A DNA stretch of 64,000 nt from Microbacterium sp. BH-3-3-3. Lineage in GTDB: Bacteria > Actinomycetota > Actinomycetes > Actinomycetales > Microbacteriaceae. This document shows, one piece after another, positions 22,118-31,118 of this stretch (its first letter is position 1; the number at the start of each line of letters is the position of its first letter). The stretch covers positions 720,610-784,609 of the forward strand of contig NZ_VEFS01000001.1 of NCBI RefSeq assembly GCF_007679045.1, in the 5' to 3' direction. Under the pieces are notes generated by a model. That model was not told where the DNA came from. It saw nothing but the letters and a program-made list of their open reading frames with translations, and ran no database searches. The position numbers were made by a program, and so were the translations under genes.

Positions 22118-23262
22118 GCGAGCTCTCCCGTCGGGATGACACGACTGTCGGACGGATGCCATGACACCGTCACGCGCGCACCATCGGCCGTCGCCGCGAG
22201 GGCCCGGGCGGCGTCGCCGCTCGGCACCGAGGCAGACAGGACGATGCCCGAATCGAGCGCGAGGTGCGAGATCCACTCGTCGCCGAGGAAAACGCGTTGC
22301 GTGAGCGTCGCCGGCAGGTGGACGCCGCCCTCGGTACGAGCACCGTCGGGGAGCACGCGTACCCGCTCGGGACGCACCGCGAGGGTGAGGGGCGTCCCCG
22401 GCGCGGCGTCCGGGATCTCGTCCACCGGCACCTCGCCCACGCCGGGGATCGTGAAGCGGCCGGTCGCGGCATCCGCGACACCGTCGATGAGATTGCAGCT
22501 GCCGATGAACCCCGCCACGAACCGCGACGCCGGGGTGTCGTAGATCTCGGTCGGCGTTCCGATCTGCTGGATGCGCCCCTCCGACATGACCGCGATACGG
22601 TCCGACATCGTCAGCGCCTCCTCCTGATCGTGGGTGACGTAGATGAACGTGATGCCGACCTCACGCTGCATGCGCTTGAGCTCGAATTGCATCTCTTTGC
22701 GCAGCTTCTGATCGAGCGCACCGAGCGGCTCGTCGAGCAGCACGACGGCGGGGCGCCCGACGACGGCGCGGGCGAGGGCGACGCGCTGACGCTGACCGCC
22801 GCTCAGCGCCGCGGGCTTGCGGTCGGCGAACGCGCTCAACCGAACGAGCTCGAGCGCCGCGCGGACGCGGTCGTCGATCTCGCGCTTCGGAGTGCGGCGC
22901 ACGCGCAGCTCGAAGGCGACGTTCTCGTAGACGCTGAGGTGCGGGAACAGCGCGTAGCTCTGGAACAGCATGTTCAGATCGCGCTGACGGGTGGCGACAC
23001 CGTCGACGTTGCGGCCGTCGAGCTCGATCGAGCCGGCGGTCGGCGTTTCGAACCCCGTGATCATGCGCATGAGTGTCGTCTTGCCGCAGCCGGACGGGCC
23101 CAGGATGCTGAAGAACTCGTTCTGCGCGATGTCGAGGTCGAGAGGGTCGACGACGCGGTTGGCGCCGAACGACTTGGTGAGGCCCCGCAGGCGCACGGCC
23201 GGGGCGGGGCCCGTGGCCGGCGCAGTGCCGGCCACGGGGCTGTCGATCGTCATGGGGCTCAT
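22114..23262 (-). CDS. ABC transporter ATP-binding protein, polyamine type (PotA-like)
   Basis: A 382-residue ATPase. Walker A is GPSGCGKTT (about 54-62), the Q-loop is FQSYALFPHLSVYENVAF, the signature is LSGGQRQRVALARA, Walker B is VVLLDEP, and the switch histidine lies in YVTHDQEEAL. A C-terminal TOBE region (about 285-375) is typical for PotA/CysA-type ATPases. It powers the importer formed with the two permeases and the binding protein upstream. The ATGA overlap with the nitrilase gene shows tight coupling. Confidence 0.92.
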   Translation of the reverse strand: MSPMTIDSPVAGTAPATGPAPAVRLRGLTKSFGANRVVDPLDLDIAQNEFFSILGPSGCGKTTLMRMITGFETPTAGSIELDGRNVDGVATRQRDLNMLFQSYALFPHLSVYENVAFELRVRRTPKREIDDRVRAALELVRLSAFADRKPAALSGGQRQRVALARAVVGRPAVVLLDEPLGALDQKLRKEMQFELKRMQREVGITFIYVTHDQEEALTMSDRIAVMSEGRIQQIGTPTEIYDTPASRFVAGFIGSCNLIDGVADAATGRFTIPGVGEVPVDEIPDAAPGTPLTLAVRPERVRVLPDGARTEGGVHLPATLTQRVFLGDEWISHLALDSGIVLSASVPSGDAARALAATADGARVTVSWHPSDSRVIPTGELA

Positions 23263-23274
23263 TTCGGTCTCAGA

Positions 23275-24348
23275 TCACGAGGCGCGGAGGCGGGTCCAGC
23301 CGTCCTGGAAGTACGACAGAGCCGCGCCCGGGTCGACGATGAATTCCGACTTCGTAAGGGAGTCAGCGGGGGCGTAGATCGCCGGGTTGCTCACGAGGCT
23401 CTGGTCCTTGACGAGCTCGAGCGCCCCGGCGTTGGTGGAGGCCAACGACGCGTCGTCGGTGAGCAGGGCTGCCACCTCGGGACGAAGGGTGTAGTTGAGC
23501 CACTTGTACGCGGCATCCGTGTTGCTCGTGCCCTCGACGACCGAGAAGCTGTCGGTCCAGAGCGTGCCGCCCTCTTCGGGGATGATGTAGTGCACGTCGG
23601 AGTTGGCCATGACCGCCTTCGCCGCGGTCGTGCCGCTGTACGCCTCGGCGATGCACGCATCGCCCGACCCGACGAGGTCGGCGTAGTTCTGACTGTTGTA
23701 TCCGGCGAGGAGCGGCTTCTGTTCGATGAGCTTCTGCGTGGCCTTCTCGATGTCGTCCTGGCTCGTGGTGGTGGCGCTGAGTCCCTCGACCTGGAGTCCG
23801 GCGATGTAGGCCGAGAGCATGTTGTCGAGCATGTAGATCTTGCCGCTGTACGCGGGGTCCCACATGTCGGCCCAGCCCGTGATCTCCTTGCCGGTGCAGG
23901 CCTGGTTGTACAGGATGCCGGTGGTGCCCCAGGCCCACGGAATGGCGTGCGCGTTGTCGGGGTCGAATGAGGGGTCGACGAACTTCTCGGCCAGGTTGTC
24001 GAAGCCCTCGAGCTTGCTCTTGTCGATCTGCGCGACGAGGTTGCGGTCGACGAGCAGCTGGACGGCGTACTGGCTGGGCTCGACGATGTCGTACCCCGAG
24101 TTCCCCGCGGCGAGCTTGGAGATCATCGTCTCGTTGCTGTCGAAGGTGTCGACGGTGACCGTGATGCCGGTCTCCTTCTCGAAGCCCGAGATGACGGAGT
24201 CGGGGATCTCACCCGCCCAGGCGTAGATGCTGAGCGACGAGGAACCGCCGCCCGCGGAGTCGGTGCCGGCGCCGGAGGCGCAAGCGGTGAGTGCGGAGAG
24301 GACGCCGACGGCGAGGACCGCACCGACGGCCCGGTGACGCGTGTTCAT
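23275..24348 (-). CDS. Extracellular substrate-binding lipoprotein, PotD-like
   Basis: A 357-residue binding protein with a lipoprotein signal peptide (MNTRHRAVGAVLAVGVLSALTAC; lipobox LTAC with the cysteine at residue 23) and a Gly/Ser linker. The mature part resembles spermidine/putrescine binding proteins: LSIYAWAGEIPDSVISGFEKETGI, YDIVEPSQYAVQLLVDRNLV, and VPWAWGTTGILY-like PWAWGTTGILYNQA. The ligand may be a polyamine or a related amine or amide. It lies between the permease and ATPase genes and is the affinity component of the importer. Confidence 0.9.
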   Translation of the reverse strand: MNTRHRAVGAVLAVGVLSALTACASGAGTDSAGGGSSSLSIYAWAGEIPDSVISGFEKETGITVTVDTFDSNETMISKLAAGNSGYDIVEPSQYAVQLLVDRNLVAQIDKSKLEGFDNLAEKFVDPSFDPDNAHAIPWAWGTTGILYNQACTGKEITGWADMWDPAYSGKIYMLDNMLSAYIAGLQVEGLSATTTSQDDIEKATQKLIEQKPLLAGYNSQNYADLVGSGDACIAEAYSGTTAAKAVMANSDVHYIIPEEGGTLWTDSFSVVEGTSNTDAAYKWLNYTLRPEVAALLTDDASLASTNAGALELVKDQSLVSNPAIYAPADSLTKSEFIVDPGAALSYFQDGWTRLRAS

Positions 24349-24421
24349 GGGTGCCTGCTTTCGTGGTGGGTGGAGCGCATGTTTCGGGTGATGCCTGAGT
24401 CCGACGTCGTCGTCGGCCCGC

Positions 24422-25216
24422 TCAGGCGGCGGGAGTGGGAGGGCCGGCGAGGATGCGGCGCATCTGTGAGACGCCGACGACGAGGATGAGGCCGAGAGTG
24501 GCGAGCACGAGGAGCGTCCCGAGCGCGTTCAGCTCGGGGGTGAGCCCCGTGCGGAGCGTGCTGTAGATGCGCAGCGGGAGCGTCGTCGTACCGACACCCG
24601 AGGTGAAGGTCGACACGACGATGTTCGAGAACGACGTCGCGAAGCTCAGCAGGAACGCCGCCATGAGCGAGGGACGCAGCAGAGGCAGGATGACGCGGGC
24701 GAAGGTCTGCCAGGGACTCGCGCCGAGGTCAGCCGCCGCTTCGCCCAGGCTCGGATCGAGCGTGCTCATGGCGCCGACCAGGACCAGGGTCGACAGCGGC
24801 AGCGTGATCACGACGTGGCCGAGGATGAGCGTCGCGTAACCGGTCGGAATGCCGGCGCTCGAGAAGATCGTCAGCAGCGAGACGCCCAGCACGATCTCGG
24901 GGACGATCAGCGGAATGAGGATCGCGCCGAGGAACACGGCGCGACCACGGACGCGGAATCGCACCAGTCCGTACGCGGAGAGCAGACCGATGCTCGTCGA
25001 GAGCACGGCGGCGGCGAGACCGACGACGAGGCTCGTGCGCAGCGCATCGCCCAGCATTCGATCGCCGAAGAGCTCGGCGTACCACCGCAGAGTCAGGCCG
25101 TCGAAGCGGTACCCGACCTCCGAGGCGTTGAACGAGTAGACGATGACGGCCGCGATCGGGATGTAGAGGAAGACGAAGACCGCGCCGGCGATCCAGGAGA
25201 TGATGCGGTCCATCAC
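24422..25216 (-). CDS. ABC transporter permease, PotC-like
   Basis: A 264-residue inner-membrane permease with six membrane segments. The ATPase-coupling EAA loop is seen as EAAADLGASPWQTFARVILPLLRPSL (about 143-168). It begins MMDRIISWIAGAVFVFLYIPIAAVIVYSFNAS, the usual PotC start. Its start overlaps the stop of the upstream permease gene by four bases (25213-25216). Confidence 0.92.
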   Translation of the reverse strand: MMDRIISWIAGAVFVFLYIPIAAVIVYSFNASEVGYRFDGLTLRWYAELFGDRMLGDALRTSLVVGLAAAVLSTSIGLLSAYGLVRFRVRGRAVFLGAILIPLIVPEIVLGVSLLTIFSSAGIPTGYATLILGHVVITLPLSTLVLVGAMSTLDPSLGEAAADLGASPWQTFARVILPLLRPSLMAAFLLSFATSFSNIVVSTFTSGVGTTTLPLRIYSTLRTGLTPELNALGTLLVLATLGLILVVGVSQMRRILAGPPTPAA

Positions 25217-26111
25217 GAGGCCTTCCGAGAGGTGCGCAGGCGGGCGAGAAGAGCAGCGACGACGATCGTCAGCAACATGAGGGCGAGCACCACCATCGAG
25301 AGGGCCGCTCCGAGGGGTTCGTTTCGGAACTCGGTGAACAGCGTCACGATCAGGTTCCCCACGAGCGGGTCCTTGCCGCCGCCGAGGAGGACGGGGATCA
25401 CGAAGACCCCCAGGGTGGGCACGAAGGTCAGCACCACTGCCGAGACGATCCCCGGTGTGGCCAGCGGGATGAACACCCGCAGGTGCGTCTGGACCGCCGT
25501 GGCGCCGAGGTCGGATGCCGCCTCACGCAGGGCCGGATCGACCGCCCGCAGCGAGGCGTAGATCGGGAAGACCGCCACGGGGAGGAACGCATACAGCAGC
25601 GACAGCGTCACGGCGAGCTGCGAGGGGACGAGCGAGGTCGCGTCGATGCCCACCGCGCGGAGCAGCGGGATGAGAGGGCCCCCGATCCGAGCAACGTGAT
25701 CCAGGCGAAGGTGCGGACGAGGAAGTCGGTGAGGAACGGGATGATGACGAGAACGAGCAATACGGGCTGCGTGCGGGCCGACCGTGTGGCGATGAAGTAG
25801 GCGACGATGTAGCCCACGACCACGCACACGATCGCATTGAGTGCGGCCATGCCAAGGCTGTACCCCAACGTCTTCGCGTACACGGGGTCGAGGAGTTTCG
25901 CGTAGTTGACGAGCGTGAAGCCTCCGAGGGTGCCGCCGAGCGGGTCGCTGATGGCGAAGCTGTCGCGCAGGATGACCAGGGTCGGCACGATCACCAGCAC
26001 GACGACCACAGCGGTCGCGGGCAGCAGCAGCAGGTATCCAGCGACCGCGCTGGGGCGGCGAATGCGGGGCGGCTCGGTCTGCGCGCGGCGTGTCTGCGTG
26101 AAGGTGGTCAT
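25213..26111 (-). pseudogene. ABC transporter permease, PotB-like, interrupted by a -1 frameshift
   Basis: The first part (from the ATG at 26111, MTTFTQTRRAQTE) encodes normal PotB-like membrane segments up to FAWITLLGSG. From there the proper continuation (GPLIPLLRAVGIDATSL...) is in a different frame and runs to the stop at 25213, including the EAASDLGATAVQTHLRVFIPLATPGI coupling loop. The break is at a CCCCC run (25679-25683); one extra C would restore a 299-residue permease, and the total length of 899 bp equals 900 minus one. Either the gene is inactive, which would disable the importer, or it is phase-variable or a homopolymer sequencing error. All flanking genes are intact, which favours an error or a very recent event. 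Confidence 0.85.
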
Positions 26112-26405
26112 GGCGTTTCCTCGTGTTCAGGTGTCGTCCATCCTGGAACGGGTGAGCACGCATCCGATCGGCGACCTTCCTCGAATCGCGCGGCCCGGAC
26201 GTTTCTCGTTGACGCGTTTCGCAGCACCTCGGCCGCGACGATCACCCGCACAGGTTTACCGGGGCGCTGCCACACCGGGGCAAACGGTCGGCCCCGCCGC
26301 ATCGCGATTCGCAGGGCAGAGCATCGGCTCGGGACGGGTACACGCGGCCGACGTGCGCCTGTCAACCCGGTCCGACCGACGCCTCCTCAGGAGCACCGTG
26401 GAGCG

Positions 26406-26615
26406 ATGAGCACTCCTGACATCCCCTCCCGCCACTCCGACGACGCCCGCGCCGACGCGGCCGCCCCCACCGACGCCGTCACCGACGAGGTCCGCGAAGA
26501 CGCCGCTCAGGCCGAAGAGAACGTGAATCTCGACGACCACACCGGCGAGACCCTCGAGGGCGACGCGGCTCCGGCCGACGACCCCGGCTTCCCCGCCGCT
26601 GAGGGCCACGCCTGA
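26406..26615 (+). CDS. Small acidic hypothetical protein
   Basis: A 69-residue protein, very rich in Ala, Asp and Glu and lacking Cys and Trp, probably disordered. Middle part: DEVREDAAQAEENVNLDDHTGETLEGDAA. I know no family. Codon bias is that of the other genes, with strong third-position GC. It stands alone on the plus strand, with 294 bp of gene-free sequence between it and the divergent permease. That spacer shows no feature that I can name, though it must hold the promoter of the minus-strand importer operon. Confidence 0.6.
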   Translation: MSTPDIPSRHSDDARADAAAPTDAVTDEVREDAAQAEENVNLDDHTGETLEGDAAPADDPGFPAAEGHA

Positions 26616-26703
26616 CGGCACCCCTCACTGCGAGCACAACCCTCACGGCGAGCGCGACCCTCCCTCGAGGGGGCCCGTTCGCCCTCCAGCGCCTGTCGAC
26701 CGG

Positions 26704-27795
26704 CTACGCGATGCGCGTGCCGGGCGGCAGGCGCTTGGCCGGTGTGCGCGTGCGCGCGACGCCCCAGGCCATGAGCCCGGCCGCGATGAGCAGCTGCACG
26801 AGCAGACCGACGAACCAGCTCGGTGCTGTTCCCCGCACCTGGTCCTCGGTCGTCGGGTAGGGGTCGCTCGCGTTCCACCCGCGGGCATCGCATCCGTCGT
26901 ACGAGGTCTGCTGCTCCGGAGGGATCTGCGCGAGGCGCACGCCCGAGGCGATCTGCGAGAACAGGTCGCTGGGGTACCCGTTGTCGTATGTCGGGGGCGT
27001 GGCATCGGCGAGGATCACGAACGGATTCGCGGCGAGCACCCACCAGACCCGGTCGAAACGCGCCACCTCGAACGAGTTGGTCGTGGTCTCAGTGCACTCG
27101 AGTTCGTCGAACGACGGGCACCCCTCGGCGCGCACGTCGGCCCACGGATCGCAGGTCGGCGGGAGCGCGCTGTAATCGAAATCGCGCGTCACCGTCGTCT
27201 GGGTGGTCCGCAGCGCGGTCCCCCCGAGCCAGAAGGCGAGCAGCGTGCCGATGGTCAGCGCGGCGATGATCAGGTAGGTGCTCGCGACCGAGAAGAGGGG
27301 CCGGGCGACGATGGCGCTGAGTCCCACCCCGATCGCCGCGACGATCCCGACCTCGATGATCAGGATGCCGAGGGAGGTGATGATGACCGTCGGATTGAGG
27401 CGACCCGCGAGCGTGGCGACCGCGAGGAAGGGCAGCGCGACCAGCAGGAACGCGAGACCCGAGACCCACGCCGCGAGGAACTTGCCGACCACGATCTCGC
27501 TCGTGGTCGCCAGTGTCACCTGCACGGGGGCGAGGGTCGCCGCGTCGCGATCCCCGTTGACCGCGCTTCCGCTGAGCGTGGGCGACACCAGCAGCGTCAG
27601 CAGCAGCACGAGCATGATGATGAGCGAGAAGAACCAGTCGTTGCCGCCGCTCAACAGCGAGAACGCCGCAAACGACAGCGCGAGCATGCCGATCAGGATG
27701 ACCGCGAACACGGCCAGCAGGACGTACCAGGCGACCGAGCGCACGCGTTGACGCAGCTCGATGCCGATGATGGTTCCGAGGCGGTGGAGGTTCAT
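26704..27795 (-). CDS. ABC-2 type transporter permease
   Basis: A 363-residue membrane protein. It starts with a cytoplasmic stretch LGTIIGIELRQRVRS and six membrane segments in the usual ABC-2 layout (about 20-45, 58-80, 105-130, 140-165, 170-190, and a C-terminal segment near 335). The large loop at about 200-320 carries several cysteines (TCDPWADVRAEGCPSFDELECT) that could form disulphides outside the cell. It pairs with the ATPase gene at 27792, which it overlaps by ATGA. The cargo is unknown. Confidence 0.85.
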   Translation of the reverse strand: MNLHRLGTIIGIELRQRVRSVAWYVLLAVFAVILIGMLALSFAAFSLLSGGNDWFFSLIIMLVLLLTLLVSPTLSGSAVNGDRDAATLAPVQVTLATTSEIVVGKFLAAWVSGLAFLLVALPFLAVATLAGRLNPTVIITSLGILIIEVGIVAAIGVGLSAIVARPLFSVASTYLIIAALTIGTLLAFWLGGTALRTTQTTVTRDFDYSALPPTCDPWADVRAEGCPSFDELECTETTTNSFEVARFDRVWWVLAANPFVILADATPPTYDNGYPSDLFSQIASGVRLAQIPPEQQTSYDGCDARGWNASDPYPTTEDQVRGTAPSWFVGLLVQLLIAAGLMAWGVARTRTPAKRLPPGTRIA

Positions 27796-28856
27796 GCCGG
27801 GCTCCCGTCGTCAGGGCGGGTGTCGGGCGCGTGCGGCGGAGCCCACCCCGCGTGCGGATCGGCCGGTGGCGGGTCGACGGGCCCGCTCGGGGCGCCCGTG
27901 GGGCCGGCGTGCCCCGACGCCCGCAGATCGAGGAACGCATGCTCGAGGTCTCCGACGGCCGGAGCGAACTCCACGATCGGCAACCCGGCCGCGATGAGAG
28001 CCCGAAGGCCCGCGACGGCCGCGGCCTCGTCGGCGAAGGGCACGAGGAGGTCACGCCGGTCGGCGGCGACGTCGTCGAACGCGCGGCCGAGGGTTGCGGC
28101 GACCTGCGCACGATCCGCCTCGAGCGAGCGCGAGGCGTCGGCCACCGCTCGCAGGCGCCACACGCGCGTCCGCGTGGCTGCCGCGGCGATGCGCTCTCCG
28201 GCCACCGTGCGACCGTCGACGAGGAAGACGGCGTCGTCGACGACCTCTTCGAGCTCCGAGAGCACGTGGCTCGAGATGAGCACGGTGCGCCCCTCGGCCG
28301 CCAACCGCCGCAGCAGCTCGCGCAGCGCGATGCGCGACTGCGGGTCGAGACCCGACGCGGGTTCGTCGAGCAGCAGCACCTGCGGGTCGTGCACCAGCGC
28401 GCGGGCGAGCGCGAGGCGCTGCTTCTGCCCGCGGGAAAGCACCCGCGCCGGAGCACCCGCGAGAGCGGCGAGGTCGACGAGCCCGAGCAACTGATCGGCA
28501 CGGGCACGGGCGTCGTCACGCGCGAGGTCGTAGAGCTGGGCGGTGGCCAGGAGCACCTCGCGGGCCGTCAGGCTCGGCCAGGCGCCGAGTGAGTCCGGCA
28601 TCCACCCGAGAAGACGGCGCGCGCCGGCGGGGTCGGCGACCGGATCGACACCGCCGATGCTCATCCGCCCCGCGTCGGGTCGCAGCAACGACGCGAGCAT
28701 GAGCATGAGCGTCGTCTTGCCCGAGCCGTTCGGCCCGACCAGTCCGGTCACCCGCCCTGGCGCCGCTCGGAAGGTGACCTCCTGCACCGCGTGCACCGCA
28801 CCGAACGACCGTCTGACCCCCGCGACGTCGATCCCCACATCCATGGCCCCCACCAT
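27792..28856 (-). CDS. ABC transporter ATP-binding protein, CcmA/exporter type
   Basis: A 354-residue ATPase. Walker A is GPNGSGKTT near 40, the signature is LSRGQKQRLALARALV, Walker B is VLLLDEPASGLDPQSR, and the H-loop is LISSHVLSELEEV. The C-terminal 130 residues form a DUF4162-like region and a Pro-rich tail. It drives the ABC-2 permease encoded directly downstream. GGGAGG lies eight bases before the ATG at 28856; a second ATG at 28844 is possible. Confidence 0.88.
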   Translation of the reverse strand: MVGAMDVGIDVAGVRRSFGAVHAVQEVTFRAAPGRVTGLVGPNGSGKTTLMLMLASLLRPDAGRMSIGGVDPVADPAGARRLLGWMPDSLGAWPSLTAREVLLATAQLYDLARDDARARADQLLGLVDLAALAGAPARVLSRGQKQRLALARALVHDPQVLLLDEPASGLDPQSRIALRELLRRLAAEGRTVLISSHVLSELEEVVDDAVFLVDGRTVAGERIAAAATRTRVWRLRAVADASRSLEADRAQVAATLGRAFDDVAADRRDLLVPFADEAAAVAGLRALIAAGLPIVEFAPAVGDLEHAFLDLRASGHAGPTGAPSGPVDPPPADPHAGWAPPHAPDTRPDDGSPA

Positions 28857-29000
28857 AGGGGCGGCCTCCCGAGACGCCCGGGCGAATTCCGCTCGGCGAC
28901 GGACGAATCGCGCAGGCAGCCCACGACGGCGCCCGTGCCCACCCGGACCGCCCGGCCGGAATGCGTGATCGACGCTGCTCCGGCCCCGGCGTGTCCTCGG

Positions 29001-29927
29001 TCAGGAGACGAGCGCGCGCCCCAACGCATCGCCCGACGTCCACGCCGTGCGAACGGCCGCCGACTTCCCCCAGGCGTCGCCGCACGCGGACAGCCCGGGC
29101 GAACGGAAGAACGGCTCCCCCGTCGTCTCGGTCGGCCGGGCGAAGGTCCAGCGGTGCGCGTGGGCGGAGGCGGGCTCCACGTCGATCCGCAGCAGGCGCC
29201 GGGTGGCCGCCAGCACGGGCTCGATCGCCGCGTCGGGGTCGTCGAGGTGCCGGCGGGCGCGTTCCGCCGTCGTGTGCACCACGAGCACGGGCGCCGCGTC
29301 TCCGCGACGGTCGCCGTCGTCGGCGATGAACGACACATCGGCATCCGCTTCGGCGAACGCCCCGTGCAGATCGGCGTCCCACTGCCGTCCGTCCCACCGC
29401 AACACGACCGCGATCACGGGCTCCCACTCCTGCGGGCCCCCGGGCGCCTCACCGGTCAGACGCGCAGCCTGGGGCGCGGGCATCGCGAGCACGACCTCGC
29501 CCGCCTCGATGCCGTCGACGCGATGCGGCTCGACCTTCTCGACGACCCGGCCCGACTCGACGTCCACGCCGTCCGCGAGGTCGAGCGCGAGAGATCGCAG
29601 TCCGAGCGGCGCTGCCCAGCGCATGGGTCCGGGCTTCGGCCGGCGCTCACCGGAGGGGTCGATCACCTGGAAGGTATCCGTCCAGGGCCGAGCGATCCCG
29701 CGCTCCTCCCAATCGGCGACGACGTGCGAGAAGCCCTCCGCCTCGCCGACCACGAAGTACGACGCACCGAGGTCCACCGGGCGGCCGTCGACCGTGCGGC
29801 TCGACAGGCGTCCGCCGACGCGGCGCCCGCGGTCGATCACACGTGCCGTGCCCCCTGCGTCCTGCACCGCTCGCGCGCAGGCGAGTCCCGAGATTCCGCC
29901 GCCGACCACCGTCACGTCCACCGTCAT
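29001..29927 (-). CDS. FAD-dependent NAD(P)-binding oxidoreductase (amine oxidase-like)
   Basis: A 308-residue flavoprotein. The N-terminal dinucleotide fold is clear: VDVTVVGGGISGLACARAVQDAGG (about 3-26), followed by VIDRGRRVGGRLSSR, the GR motif of the amine oxidase/RenalaseA-like family. A C-terminal FAD segment is seen as SPGLSACGDAWGKSAAVRTAWTSGDALG. The start at 29927 (MTVDVTVVG) leaves the Rossmann fold at the N terminus. The substrate is unknown. The GDPD gene upstream ends 53 bp away on the same strand. Confidence 0.86.
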   Translation of the reverse strand: MTVDVTVVGGGISGLACARAVQDAGGTARVIDRGRRVGGRLSSRTVDGRPVDLGASYFVVGEAEGFSHVVADWEERGIARPWTDTFQVIDPSGERRPKPGPMRWAAPLGLRSLALDLADGVDVESGRVVEKVEPHRVDGIEAGEVVLAMPAPQAARLTGEAPGGPQEWEPVIAVVLRWDGRQWDADLHGAFAEADADVSFIADDGDRRGDAAPVLVVHTTAERARRHLDDPDAAIEPVLAATRRLLRIDVEPASAHAHRWTFARPTETTGEPFFRSPGLSACGDAWGKSAAVRTAWTSGDALGRALVS

Positions 29928-29980
29928 GCCGCCATCCTCGCGGGAGACCCGTCGGGCCGGGTCGGGCTTGCGCGCGCGTG

Positions 29981-30982
29981 TCAGACGGTTCCGGATGCCG
30001 CGCCGAAGAACTCCACGCCCAGATCGGCGTGGTCGACGAAGACGCCGTCGAGGCCCGCGTCTCGCAGAACCGCCCATTCGCGGCGATAGTCGCCGAACGC
30101 GGCCTTGCCGCCGGGCCGTCGGTATGCCGTGAGAAGGAACGTATTCTCCGGTCGGCATGTCCACGTGAAGACGCGCAGCCCGCGGTCCTGTGCCTCGCCG
30201 ACGACGCGCGCCGGTCCGCGAGCCCTCCCCAGCCGGTCCGGAGCGAGGACGATCCTCTTGTCGGGGCTGATCCCCTGCACCTCGGCGGCGAGCGCGTCGA
30301 GGCCGACCGTCGTCAGCATCGAACGGTAGCTCGCGGCATCCGCTCCGTGCCGTTCACGCAGGTCCCACGGCGCCCCGTCGGCCTCGATGAGCTGCACGAG
30401 GGGGATCCGGATGCCGCGTTCCCGCAGCCGCGCGAGAACGAGCGGTTCGAACGACTCGATCACCAGGTCGTCGACGGCGTCCACCCAACCGGCGGCACGA
30501 AGCTCGTCCTCGACGAGAGCGGACATGTCGAATCCCAGCCGGGCGAAGGTCGCGGCGTGCTTGATCTCGAGGACGACTCCCACTCCGCCCGCGCGAGCGA
30601 GGTCGAGGAGGTCGCGCAGGCAGAGCACTCCATCCTCGTCGTCGTGGGCGGCGCTCTGGGGCCGGATGGCGGGGATGCGCTCGCGGCAGCGCAGGGTGCG
30701 CAGTTCCTCCCACGTGAAGTCCTCGACGAACCAGCCGGTCATCAGCTCCCCGTCGACGGTCTTGCTCGTTCGGCGGTCGGCGAACTCCGGACGCGTCGAG
30801 ACGTCGGTCGTGCCCGAGATCTCGTTCTCGTGGCGCACGACGAGCACCCCGTCCTTCGACGGCACGACGTCGGGCTCGACGGCATCCACCCCCGCCTCGA
30901 TCGCACGCAGATAGGAGCTGCGCGAGTGCTCGGGCAGATAGCCGGGAGCACCGCGATGACCGATCACGAGAGGCACGTGCAC
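29981..30982 (-). CDS. Glycerophosphodiester phosphodiesterase
   Basis: A 333-residue cytoplasmic GDPD of the TIM-barrel PLC-like fold, which hydrolyses glycerophosphodiesters to glycerol 3-phosphate and an alcohol. The catalytic HRGAPGYLPEHS is at about 9-20 with both histidines, and metal ligands are in DAVEPDVVPSKDGVLVVRHE. Later signatures are VVLEIKH and the closing DGVFVDHADLG. No signal peptide is present, in contrast to periplasmic GlpQ. It recycles phospholipid or teichoic-acid glycerophosphate. Confidence 0.93.
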   Translation of the reverse strand: MHVPLVIGHRGAPGYLPEHSRSSYLRAIEAGVDAVEPDVVPSKDGVLVVRHENEISGTTDVSTRPEFADRRTSKTVDGELMTGWFVEDFTWEELRTLRCRERIPAIRPQSAAHDDEDGVLCLRDLLDLARAGGVGVVLEIKHAATFARLGFDMSALVEDELRAAGWVDAVDDLVIESFEPLVLARLRERGIRIPLVQLIEADGAPWDLRERHGADAASYRSMLTTVGLDALAAEVQGISPDKRIVLAPDRLGRARGPARVVGEAQDRGLRVFTWTCRPENTFLLTAYRRPGGKAAFGDYRREWAVLRDAGLDGVFVDHADLGVEFFGAASGTV

Positions 30983-31118
30983 ACGCTAGTCAGACCGGGT
31001 GAACGGCAGCATCGCTCAAAGCGAAATCCCAGTCAGCACAAGGATTTTGCCGACCAGCTCGGCTAGTGTTGATCTACAGCACGGTGCTGTGATCACCATC
31101 TTTGGAGTGTGAGTTCCC

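Noticed and set aside
25213..26163. A complete 316-codon permease in a single frame
   Set aside because: Its first 150 codons are Arg/His-rich shadow sequence; the real N-terminal half is in the other frame, so a frameshift is the better reading.
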